Shown piece by piece: positions 10,610 to 22,400 of a stretch of 64,000 nt of DNA. This DNA comes from Telopea speciosissima (Eukaryota > Streptophyta > Magnoliopsida > Proteales > Proteaceae), in the NCBI RefSeq assembly GCF_018873765.1, contig NC_057920.1:9437307-9501306 (forward strand), read 5' to 3'. How positions within the stretch are numbered: the stretch's first letter is position 1; the number at the start of each line of letters is the position of its first letter. The notes under the pieces were generated by a model that had not been told where the DNA came from, did not search any database, and saw only the letters and a program-made list of their open reading frames with translations. Both the position numbers and the translations under genes were made by a program.

Positions 10610-12990
10610 TGTCCCCCCATTGTATTCATCCTATTATGGAATGCATCAGATCGGTTTCATATATTCTTCTTGTCAATGGATCCGAGCGGAGAACCTTTTT
10701 CCCAACTCGAGGCATTCGCCAGAGAGACCCCCTTTCCCCCTTTGTATTCATCTTATGCTCACAGGTACTTAGCTCAATCGTTGAAGGAGCACCGAGTGCT
10801 GGTTTTGTGAAGGAAATTAAAGTGCGCAACCGAGCCCCGCCCATCACCCACCTTCTCTTTGCCGATGACTGTCTTCTGTTTTCGGAGGTGAAACTGCAGG
10901 ATATTACTCAGCTCAAGGCTTGTCTGGAATTATTTTGTAAAGCCAGTGGTTAGAACATGAATCTGAGGAAATCTGCCCTTACCTTTAGCCCAAATACTCC
11001 TTCAAGACTCAAGCGTTGGTTTCCTCGCATTCTGAAGATCCCATATGATGATGGTCCCTCTAAATACCTTGGGTTACCTACGGAGTTTGGAGTTTCTAAG
11101 GCAAAGGTTTTCAAAGAGATTGCAAAAAAAACAAAAAACAGGGTTCAAGGTTGGAAGAATAGCCTTCTCTCCCATGCAGGCCGGGAAGTCTTGATCAAGT
11201 TTGTAGCCAGCTCAATGTCCAATTGTGCAGCCTCTCATTTCTCATTACCAGCATCTATCCACAACTCCATTCGACAGTGCATTGCGGACTTCTATTGGGG
11301 AGAGAACAAAGATAAGAAAAAAACCTATTGAATTTCCTGGACTCGATTATGCCGATCCAAGGAGCGAGGTGGCCTTGGATTTCGGGATCCCATCCTCCAC
11401 AACCGTGCTCTCTTAGCCAAGGTGGCGTGGAGGTTGTGGGAACACCCTGATTCTCTTTGGGCAACTTTTATTAAAGCCATCTATTTCCCCAAATGTGATT
11501 TTTTGGATGCCCAGATTGGAAACAAACCATCTTGGGCTTGGAGAAGCATTCTCACTGGCAGGGACGTTCTCCAAAGTGGTATTTTATGGGAAGTGGGCTG
11601 CGGTACGAACATCAACATCTGGGGTTTTAATTGGGTACCTTCCTCGCTCACCTTTCAGATTCAACACCCACAGCCTCCAGGGTGCAGTATCTCCAGGTCG
11701 CTGACCTTATTGACCAAAGCAATAGAAGTTGGAATGTGGCTTTGTTGGACCAGTTTCTCCATCCGAGGGATAAGAAAGAAGTGCTCAAGATTCCCTTATG
11801 CTTATTTCCCAGACTGGACAAGCAAGTATGGGGGGCAGCGAAGAATGGAATCTTCTCCTGCAAGACAACATACCACCATCTTGCTAACCGAAGGGACTTT
11901 CTTACGACAACTCAGCCCTCTTCACCGTCATGAGTGGGAAGATATTCCCCCCAAAGTATTGAAGCGAATTTGGGGGTGTAAATCTTTACCTAAGATCAAA
12001 GCCTTCCTATGATGTGTTTGTGCGCATGGTATTGCTTCTGGAGCTGGCCTTTCTAAGCGGTGCATCCTGACGGATCCTAGTTGTAAAAGATGTGGAACTG
12101 TTATTGAATCAGATGATCATTTTCTCCTTGAATGCCCCTTCGCCAAGGCTACTTGGTTTGGTAGTAATCTCTCCTTCAGCGTTCCAACATCGGGTTCCCC
12201 AAAGCTCTCTCAATGGCTAGAGCAATGGGATCGTATGAAGTTTACTAGCAAAAGAGAAGGGGCGGAGGTGCTTAGTAGGGTGACTTTTATCTGTTGGTAC
12301 CTTTGGATCGCCAGGAACGATCTAGTCTTTAACCGCAAGGAATGGACACCGATTGAGGTTTTTACAAAAGCCAACAAGCTGCCGATGAGTTCCTTCTCTG
12401 CTCCAAGACCCTCAGTAATACTCACCAAAGCCATTCTTCAGTGTCCTCTGTGGATGGGCGACGAATCACTTGGCAACCTCCACCTCCCAACTTCTTCAAG
12501 GTGAACTGTGATTCGGCACTTCCCCTCGATGCAGCGATTGGTGGCATCGGTTTCATTATTAGACACCTTGATGGAAGCTCGGTTATGGCGGTCTCTGAGC
12601 CCCTTTGCTATTCTGATTGTCTTGTTGGAGAAGCTCTCGTAGTCTGGGCTAGTGTGCTTGCTGCAAAGGAAGAAGGCTTACTTGACATCATTGTGGAGTC
12701 TAACTGTGCAAATCTCACACAGGCTATCAACCATATATCCCCACCACCTCCTCTTTGTGTCGTTGGCCTCGTGGCGGATATCCGGGATCTTGGTACCATG
12801 TTCCGAGAATGTCGTTTTTCTTGTATCTCTAAGGAGGCAAATGTTATTGCCCGTTCCCTAGCTAGGAAGGCCGTGTCCTTGGCATGTAGGACAAGCTGGC
12901 CACATTCCACTCCTTGGCTTCTTTGTAATGCCTCAGGTTTTTCATGCTCTCTTTCTCAATGAATTTCGTATTACCAAAAAAAAAAATAAA
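10610..12990 (+). mobile_element. 5'-truncated LINE (RT, zinc-binding RVT, RNase H, poly-A)
   Basis: A truncated L1-type LINE. It begins inside reverse transcriptase: FPTRGIRQRDPLSPFVFILC at about 10700, then HLLFADDCLLF with the catalytic FADD at about 10860. The thumb region LKIPYDDGPSKYLGLP and SHAGREVLIK follows, then the zf-RVT zone near 11940-12200. The end is an RNase H domain (12441-12962) starting FKVNCDSALP. The 3' end reads TATTACC followed by an A-rich tail of about 25 bp. Several stops and frame changes break the ORF. The 5' end sits close behind the other LINE's RNase H, and no target duplication was found. Confidence 0.85.
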
Positions 12991-13168
12991 TAAATAAAAT
13001 CTCAGGGGCTGTCCCAGGTCCCAGGCAATTTTCAGGGTAAAAAAAAAAAATTTTGAGTTGAAGAGTATTGAATCAGAAGTACATTAGATCTGGACTGTGC
13101 CAAATGTCATAGAAAGTGTCATAAACGATTAAGTTAAGATGAGCCGCAAATCTGATGGACTGGAACTG

Positions 13169-13176
13169 TATATATA
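13169..13176 (+). promoter_or_regulatory. Putative TATA box of HVA22K
   Basis: TATATATA about 270 bp before the HVA22K start codon and about 180 bp after the LINE poly-A tail. The spacing fits a 5' UTR of roughly 240 nt. This is inferred from position and motif only. Confidence 0.45.
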
Positions 13177-13438
13177 CGGTGAAGATCCATTTTGAACCAT
13201 CGTGATCATGCTGCACAGTTCATTTCGCACTATATCATCATACGATTTCGAAATTCCCCCATTTTAAAAGACATTCGAATTCTCTGTTCGTTGCTTCGTT
13301 ACGCTCTTCTTCTTCTTCGTATTTCAACCTCAGGGAGGGGGACGACGGGGCCCGGATTGAGGAAGAGTGGAGAACAGAATTACTAGGAGTGAAAAGGAGG
13401 AATCAGGGATTGCAAATCGCTTTGTTGATTGACATGTG

Positions 13439-13471
13439 ATGGCTCTTCTTGGATCCGCCATGTCGAGTGAG
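13439..13471 (+). CDS. HVA22K: HVA22K exon 1
   Basis: Codons 1-11, MALLGSAMSSE, followed by the donor GTCAGT. Phase 0. A second Met at codon 8 is in frame, but the upstream Met fits the family's MALLGS start. Confidence 0.88.
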
Positions 13472-16400
13472 GTCAGTGTTGCAATTTCTTATTTCTTTTG
13501 TTTTTTCTTTCCGGCTCCAGTGGTGGCGGGCTTCTGATCTGATCGATCACGTTCTCGCATTTGTTCTTGATTTCTTTGATTTTGCCTGTTACCTGATTGT
13601 GAAGTTTTTATTTAATGGTCTTTTGGCGATAATTCTGGGTTTTGGTGTTCGTTTGTGATGTACTCGAATGATCATCTTAACTTTAGTAAGATATTGCCAT
13701 AAGGCAAAAATAGGAAAGGAGAAACAAATTGAGCAAAAGAAGGGGAAAGACCCCCCAAAAACAACCCCCAAGAAAAGTATTTTTATCATCTGACAGCGCA
13801 ACGATTTTTCTTAGTAATGGATTAAGAGGGAAGAATTCTGTTACTGGTGCAGCGGAAGCAGTTATTAGTTTGATATGTTGGGCACCTTAATCTTGGTTCA
13901 TTCAGGGTGCCATTTAGTTCGGGAAGAAGTGATCTATAGATTTGATCCTTTGGAGTTTATGTTCCTATTTGGGGTTATTATCTTCTTCACTGTGGCGTGG
14001 AATTTCATCCACCGCTAAAGAAACATTTAATTTGGAGTTTGGTTGTGGTAAGGATACTTATGGGTTTCTATAAGCCTAAGAACTTAGGTTGGAAACTCAA
14101 TAAAATTCCAGAACTGCAGTGGGTATGGAATAACCAAATTCAAGAAAAATCTAATTATATAGCAATTAACAATTCAGATTGAAGTGAAATTCTGGTTGAA
14201 GGTCTTACTAATGGTGAAAAATAGCTCCACCAAAGAAGAGCCTTATCCAATGGTTGGATCTTATGAACCAGTGCTGTTTCAGAATTAGCAACTTCAGATC
14301 CTAAAAACTAGGTACTCAAGTAGATAATAGTAACTCACAAAGTACTGGACAAATGCAAATCAACTTCTGGTTGATTACAACTCTTAGAACAGTAAATAAC
14401 TTTTTAAACTATGAAGCAGTTCTGATGGCTAGATCTGTCTCAGATGCTCCTTATATACCTCATTTCAGCAAGGATATGCCCTCAGAAAACCCAGTGGAAC
14501 AATGGTTCAATAACAGTGATAAAGTGAGAATAATCTGAGAAGAACGTACTAGAAATTGCAGAAACTGATAGAAGAAACAAGCAGGAAATAAGATCTGACC
14601 TGATTGCAGAACTTTAACAGTGAAGAAGAGGTTTAGAAAAAGTGGATACAACCAGACCTCTCACCTGGCCTTGCTGGAATCCCAACAGCAGTATTGGTTT
14701 CTCACCAATAGGGCAGTTGAATCACACAACCACCAGCAATATTGGAATCTAGGGCAGTTGATTCACACAACCACCAGCAGTATTGGAATCTAGTGCAGTT
14801 GGATAACACAACCAAATCTGAGTCACAGACCATGAATAACAACAAGCCATCTCTTTAATCAAAATAAATTGTTGGGAGCTCAATGGATCTTACAAGCTGT
14901 ATATAGAGTTAAGTGTTTGTCTCATACTCTATGTAGGAAGTAATGTCTAAGTAGAAGACATAAAGAAAGAAAGAAAAAAGAAACTCTCCAGACCATGGGG
15001 AAGGAATTACTGTGTTTTAACTACATTAAACTCTATCCTATCTAAAGACATTATTACAAGGAAAGGAAATAAAATAGAATGCTTAACAAATTAAAACTCT
15101 TACCCTTATCCAACTAACTAGATAACAAAGATAATGAAGAAACAAATTTAAAACTCTGTTACAGCTCTGAGTTATCCAAGTCAAGTGTTTCAAGAATTCT
15201 TCAAGTTCTTCTTCTTCTTCTTCTTCCTTTGGTACTTTTTAGAGCGCCTATCTGGATCTTGAAACTGATATGCATTACAAGGACTCTATGGTAGAGTTAT
15301 TCTTGTGGTTGGCATGACGGAACTATCATTGCAGTTGTGGGTTGCGCAAACATCTTCCAAGAGGGTTCTTTTATTTTTCTATTCTTATTGCTTTTCTGTT
15401 AGGAGGGTATTCTGCAATTTAAAATGATTTCTCGAGTAAAATTGCATATCCCCTGTTTTTCTACAGCCTGGGGCAGGCTAGAAAAAAACTTTTATTTGAT
15501 TTTCTATTTTGACTTCCTATTTGTTCAGTGTGAAGGAAATTTAGCTCATAACTTTTGTCTTAAGTATTTCTACATGTGGTAGCAAATATAAACCTGTCCT
15601 ATTTGGTTGTTGGGTTGTAAGTCCAAGCTGAACTCCCTGCTCTCTTGGCGGTTTTCTTCAGTAAAAATGTTGGTTTAGGTGCCTCTAGCTAGGTTGAGTC
15701 TTGTTTTGTGATGAGTTGATGAGCTGAAACCCAGGGAGAGGTTGGCGGGTGCAAAAGACAAGTTTGCAGGTTGCACCAAGTATTGCCACCCCTAGCTTAC
15801 AATGGCTGACCTGGATATCTGAATCAGTCAATCAAGGTCAATTTGTTTCAGACTGCTGTTGGTCATATTTATGGCATTGTCAGGTTGACTAATTTCTTGA
15901 ACTAGATTGAACTGCCCTTATTGACATTTGATTTTTTGGGACAGGAAAAGCTGATGATTCAAACACATTCCAAGATTCTTACTCTACAAAGTGTAGCCCC
16001 TCCCCCCCCCCCCCACCCACACACACTTAGAACCTAGCAAAAAATTTATCAATGAATTCCTGAACAATTCTCAACCAGCATATGCGATTCATTCCCGTAA
16101 AGATTATAGCAAAAAGAAGATAACATAGCTTTTCTTGGGCAAAATAAGTGATTATTCTGATAATCTATGTTGCAGCAACAAGCTGAGTGAATGGTAACCT
16201 TCAATAACATTATCCGCAAAAGGAAGTATTGGGTACTTGTATCAATATGAAACCATGTCACATACAAACACTGAGAATGTACTAGTATAGTAGTATGGAG
16301 TAGCTTAGATTGTAATTAACATATGAACTTGGTTCAGAAGTAAACCAAAAAAAAAACTGCTTCAGTTTTCATTTCTTTTTTATTCTATTGAAATGAAGCA

Positions 16401-19400
16401 CAATGAACTCATCTTGCTCTATGCTTGAAATGATGGTCTAGTGTTTAACATTGATAAAAGAAGGGCCATTGCCCAGTGCTGGTCCCAACTACGCGGAGTC
16501 CTGGGAGGGGTGAGTTTGGTTTTGGTCCTGACCTTTGGCATTTTTTTGCTCAAAGTGGCCACCCTCAAGACTTGAACCCAGGCATATGCTCTGGCAGCCT
16601 GAACCTTGTACCATTGCTCTAAGCAATGGCCCCTGGTGTTCAACATTGATGACTTCTCCAAATGATGCAGGTTGGGTTGCGGTTGCTTCTCTGCCCACTT
16701 GGTTCAAATATTGTTATCCGAACAGCTTGGTGAGCCTCTAAATCCACGTTTATATTAGCAGTAGAAGTTGAAGTCTGGATTTTTCTTATGTACTAATTCT
16801 TATTTTAATATATATTAATGTGAAGCAATAAGTTCTGAGGTTTTTATGGAGAATTTTTCAGTGACTATGCATTGGAATTGGAGCATGGTGTCCGTAGGTT
16901 TCATGAAGCCATATTTTCCTTTATGTTAGGTCCTAAAATTTTACTCCTGTATGCGCAGCCTATTATATTATCTTCTATAGGTTGAACAATGTATCATTGA
17001 AATTTTTGCAGCTGTTCGGTTGGGGTTGTTTTACCTGTGTACTCTACATTTAAAGCTATTGAGAAGAAGGATCAAAATGAGCAGCAGAGGTGGCTTTTAT
17101 ATTGGGCAGGTTAGTGGTTAAGGCTTCATTTCAACATTCTTTGACTTGTTTTTTATTATAAACATATAAAACAGATACACTTTTAGTATATAAGTTTTTC
17201 TATTTGAAAGAAAAAAAATGCATTTGTCTACTAAATTCATTTATCTGTTTTTGAAAATCAGAAAATCAAAAACAGCATTTGTCTACACAGCAGCAGAAGT
17301 TTTTTGTTAATCCAAATTGTCTAGGTCCCATTGTATTCCTTTTGGTTTTGAGAGAGAAGTCCTGATGCATTTATGCATAGGATATAGGACTTATCTTTTT
17401 GAGTTATTTTTGTAATTTTCCTTTTTTTTTTTTTTTAATTTTTATTGTTGGAGTCATAAATAGAGTTAGAGTTAACTTTTGTTTTCAGTTATAGGATAGG
17501 ATTAGGATTCCTTTTTCTTAACTCTATATAACAGCAGTAAGCCAACGATTCTCAGTTAGATTTGAATGAGTTACATTGAGTTTACCTGCTGTAAAAGCAT
17601 GGTGTGATTACAAGCCGTTGGGCTACCTTTCTCCTTCCTTTGCGATTCTGAAACTTTTCTCTCAGGTACTCTCTCTTATTCCTTCTTCCCTCCGTCCATC
17701 TATTTATTCTTAGGAAAATAGAACACTGCCTGGTCGCGGTCCCCTGCGCTCACACACAAGGAGGTGAAATGACCGCCCACCCCTCTTGTTGGATGCCCCC
17801 TGCGCGTCCCTTCATTGTCCCCCTCCCCCCCCCCCCGCGCTGGTGCAGGGGCCACAGGACCGGGCAGCATTCTTCTTCTCCTATTCTTATGACTATTTCT
17901 GTTTCTCCTTATTCCTTCCCTGTTCGGGCGATAACGTGGGGCTGCAACTAGGAGTTTTCGATCTTCCTCATCCTTAGTTTTTCCACCCTAAAATTTAGTG
18001 CGTCATTTCCTGTCCCTAGGGTTATTCATACCTTGGATTCCTGTGCTCCCAATCGGCTCCTCTGTTGTGAGTTACAACACAAGTTCAGACCTGGTTCTTG
18101 AGCCACCGCCGGATCCTGTTTCAGCAACTTTCTAGTGAACTTCAAGCTGCTGAATCCAGCAAATGACTGTAGGAGTTAATAGTGCTGGGGGTAGCAATTT
18201 ACACCTGAAGTTTGAAGTCGATTGGCCTCCAATCGATTGAGATCCATCACCTGCAAGTTTTCCCTTACCGCTGGTCTCTGAACCTATCGTGGCTGGAGGT
18301 TAGGGACGACTTGCCCTCCCACACAGCATCTTCTTTCTTATTTTATTTCACCTATTTCCCAATATAATCCTCCCTTTATTCTCAACTCTTGTGTCTATCC
18401 TTAATTTGTGCTAATATCAGGATTATTCTTCCTCTTTAATTGCTAATTTCTATCATTTCCATTCCTCTTGTCTACCTAATTGAGCCTTTAAAATTCTATT
18501 TAATTACGAAAGTGCCACCCCTTTTAAAAACTTCAAATTATTTACAAGTTTGCCATTGCATTTAATTGTTAGTCATTTAATACTTGAGTGGGCCCATAAG
18601 CGAACCCAACAGGGTATTTTGTGGCCTGGGTTCCGCATCAGGTCCTATTTAACCTCAACTGTTCTCCATCACTAAATCGATAGGGAGCAGGATGAAACAG
18701 TTGTCTCACCTTCAGTCTACCTTAAATGTCTTTTATCTGTCAAAAGGTTGTTTTACCCCTGGATCCACCATGTAATTATTGGATGCCTAGTGCAAAAAGG
18801 AAAAATTCTCCAATTTTTGGCTTTCCAGAAAGCTTGTTCTCAGCTTATTTGTTTCCAGGGCGGAAAAAAGACAATGTTGCGGTGGTTGTGCACAAACGTT
18901 TTTTCCACATGGGAGTGTTTCCATGTTTTCAAAAAAAGAGCTGAAAATGTTATCCAAACAATGCTGCTGTCTTTCTAGAAAGCTTGTTCTCAGTTTTTTT
19001 GTTTTCAGGGGAAAGAAAAGGGAATGCTGTGGTGTGGTGCACTAACGCTTTTTCCACGTGCGAGTGTTTCCCTGTTCTCAAAAAAAGAGCTGAAAATGTT
19101 ATCCAAACAATCCTAAGTTGCTCTTGGATGTTGCCATTGAAAATTGAAATACTTTGATTCATGCTATTCTAAGTTCACATTCTTTATATGGTACCTTCCA
19201 ATTCCAATGCCTTATTTTGAACATACTTGCAGTATATGGATCTTTCAGCCTTGCAGAGGTGTTTGCGGACAAAGTAATCTCCTGGTATAAATTGTGACCT
19301 CATATTTGTCCTCTTTGTTAGCATTGGCTTTGGTAATCTGGAAATTTCATACTTGTTGGATCTCAAATGGCAGATGGTTTAATATTATTTACTTTTATTA

Positions 19401-22400
19401 TGTAATAACTACAAAAAGATAATAGTTATGTTCACCTTTCTATCTATTTCATGCCTGCTATTCTACAAAATTACGTTGAAGATATGGTTCTCTTGTTTTT
19501 ATTTCATTCTGTAATTGTATAGAATTTCCTTACAATGAAACATTGTTGGTATTTGAAAGCTACTGTGAAATATCATGATCATATATTTGATTAAACCCTG
19601 CATCTTGCTTTGCTGAAGTGTTGGAACTCAGAATAATCTCTTGAGGCATTTGCTGGTTTCAGAGCATTGGTAATGTTTCACTGTTTGTTTTATGATATGC
19701 CATAGGTGTGTTAATTGGTCATATTATTTTACTCATTGTAAACCAGCTTTTGGTGATTTCTACATATATCACCATTCATACTGACAGAGGTTTAGATTTT
19801 TTTATGTGCGTTTTTTTTTTAAAACAATATGTATATTAAAACAAGGGAATGTCTGAATGACACCTCTATAGGTGTATTTAGAACTGGCACCTTCTGTTAA
19901 TTGGCCCTTGCCTTATTCTCAAAAGTTCTTTAAGATAGGGGTATAGAATGGTTTTCAAAAATAATTTGAAAGTGACAAAAGGTGTTATTGTCATGCACAT
20001 TTTTTCAAGTATACATGTGGAATGAAACTATTACCCTCATTGGAAAAAAATTATGCACCATACTAAAGGGTAAAAAAGTAAGGTTACAAATTATTTGACA
20101 CCTTGAGGGTGTCAATAAGAAAATCCTTTAAAAGAATATCTGAAACATTTTTCCGAACATATCCTAATCTCTTCTTCCCCCCTCCTCTCCTGTTTTCCCG
20201 TGTCAAAGTGATTCATGTAAGTCACCTAAGGGGTTTATTTTATTGGAATTAAGCTTTGGATTGTGTTATGTATGTGTTGGGCCTTTGATCCTTTGTGTTT
20301 TCTTTGTAATGGGCCTAAAATATGGATATAAAGTAGGGAAATGGGATTTACTTCATTAGTTTAGTCGGATTCTCGTTTTGAGTTTGTTTCTTTCATTATT
20401 TTAGTTTCCTAGTCAAATTATGTTACCTTATTAGTTAAGGATTGGGTTAAGTCTTTCCTTTTTAGTGTTTGAGTCTGTTTTTGAGTCTTCTATATAAGTT
20501 TGTAAGAGCTACAAGCCTACAACCTTGTATACGAATTTGATTAATGAGATTTAGAAAAAGAACATAGCTTTGTGTTGCTCTGTGAGAGAGTATGCTGAGA
20601 TGCCATTGGTGATAGACCAAAATCCGGTGAGAGGCCGTGGGTGTGAGATCTGAGTCTGAGAGAGACTACCCTATCTTTTTCTTCCCTTCTTCGATTTCTT
20701 ACTTTTTATTTTATTATTCCGAAATTTCCTGCAAATCTGAGAATCGATCGAAGTATTTACTATTGCTGGACCTGAAGTTTGCTATCCTCTTGTGGACTAG
20801 TTATCACTTGTGACTGGTCTACATTACAAAAGAAAATGACATAGGTGACTTTGAGTCACTGTTTTTTCCCTCACCTCATTGAACTGTTGCCACGTGAACA
20901 GAACTGATTTTGGTGCATTATCTGCCCAGAATATTTCCTGGAACTAGCATGGAGCCCAAGAATGATAAGAGAAGAGAGGCTTGTGTGTTTCTGTATAAAC
21001 CCGGACACTTGCATTCATGTCTTATTGTCTGCCATGGACATGCAGCACAACCTATCATAGTACACTATAAGTCCTACTAAAAAATAATATGTAAAGACTA
21101 TAAAAATACCTGACATGTAGACACAATAAAAAATGTTTGATCTCTTTGATGACATTTATAACTTATTTATATGATATAAAAATGATTTTAAAAATATAGA
21201 AAATATAAAAAAGTTGTTGGTAATGCTCCCCTTGGAGTCCCTGAATCCTACTTTTTTGGGGGTTGATTGAAATGAATGACTTGTGCCCTTGTTGGACTCC
21301 AACAGTTTTATCTGTATGCATTATATCTGGAAAAAATTTGCTCCAATTAGTTGTTAGGTCACCGCTGTTCAGTGTAGTGTTTTTCACCTCTATAGGTGTA
21401 TTTAGCACTTGACACCTTTTAATTTCCCCTTGTCTTAATTCCCAATAATTCTTTTAGTCAGGGGTAAAAAGGGGTTTTCAAAAATTATTTGAAAGTGATG
21501 TGTCATTGTATCATTATCAAAACCTGTCATTGTCGCACCTTTTTCGAGCACATGTGAAATGACAGAATTTTCCCTCATGGAAATAAAAGTGTTATACTAA
21601 AAGGTCAAAAAAGTAAGGTTACAAATTAGTTGACACCTTAAGAGGTGTCAATATGATGCAGTTGCCTTAGCCTGGCTGGACAGACATGACCCACTGTGGA
21701 GGCCCAAACCAAGCACTGATCCTAAACCGGTTTTCTGGTCTGGCAAGGGCTGGTGGTACTTAGGATGCAATCTTTTATTTTGAATGGGTAGATTATGTAG
21801 AGATTTCTTGGGTAGTTTCCTCTTTAGTTAGTTTCTATTTCTATGTAAGGGTGTTTCCTTTAAATTGATGTAATATGGTAGAAGAGTTTAGAATTGAATA
21901 TTGAAAGTTGAAATTGCTAGTTTGTGCAAGAAAGTGATTTTGCGTGCGCGTCCTCTCTTCTCTCTCCCCCGGCAACTCTGGTTTTCCCAGTTCCCCCTCT
22001 TGTCCTAACAAGCCCTCCACTAATTTGGTATCAGAGCCGAAGGATCCATCTCCTTCCTTGTTCATCTCTCTCATCTCATCTCATTCTCCTTCTTCCCCCC
22101 CTTCCCAAATCTCTTTTCTTGTCCTATTGTAACAACCACAAACATCGCATCTCCCTAATCTTCTTCTTCCCTATCAATATCTCTCATTCCATTCTCATTC
22201 TCCCCTGTTGTGACGGTTAAAAAAAAAAAAACCCGAAAGAGAACTGCCTGTTTCTTCCCCAACACACAGTATCCCAACCCCACTGTTCCCTTCAATTCTC
22301 ACCCATCCCTCAACTTCAACCAGAAATCCAGAACCCCCTTCTGTTACACCACTGCATCCTTTTCTTTTTCCCCTCCAACTCCAATTGATTTCCCCCTTCA

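Noticed and set aside
14682-14814. Regular 41-bp units resembling a CRISPR array
   Set aside because: The units are contiguous without unique spacers, in a plant intron; it is a minisatellite.
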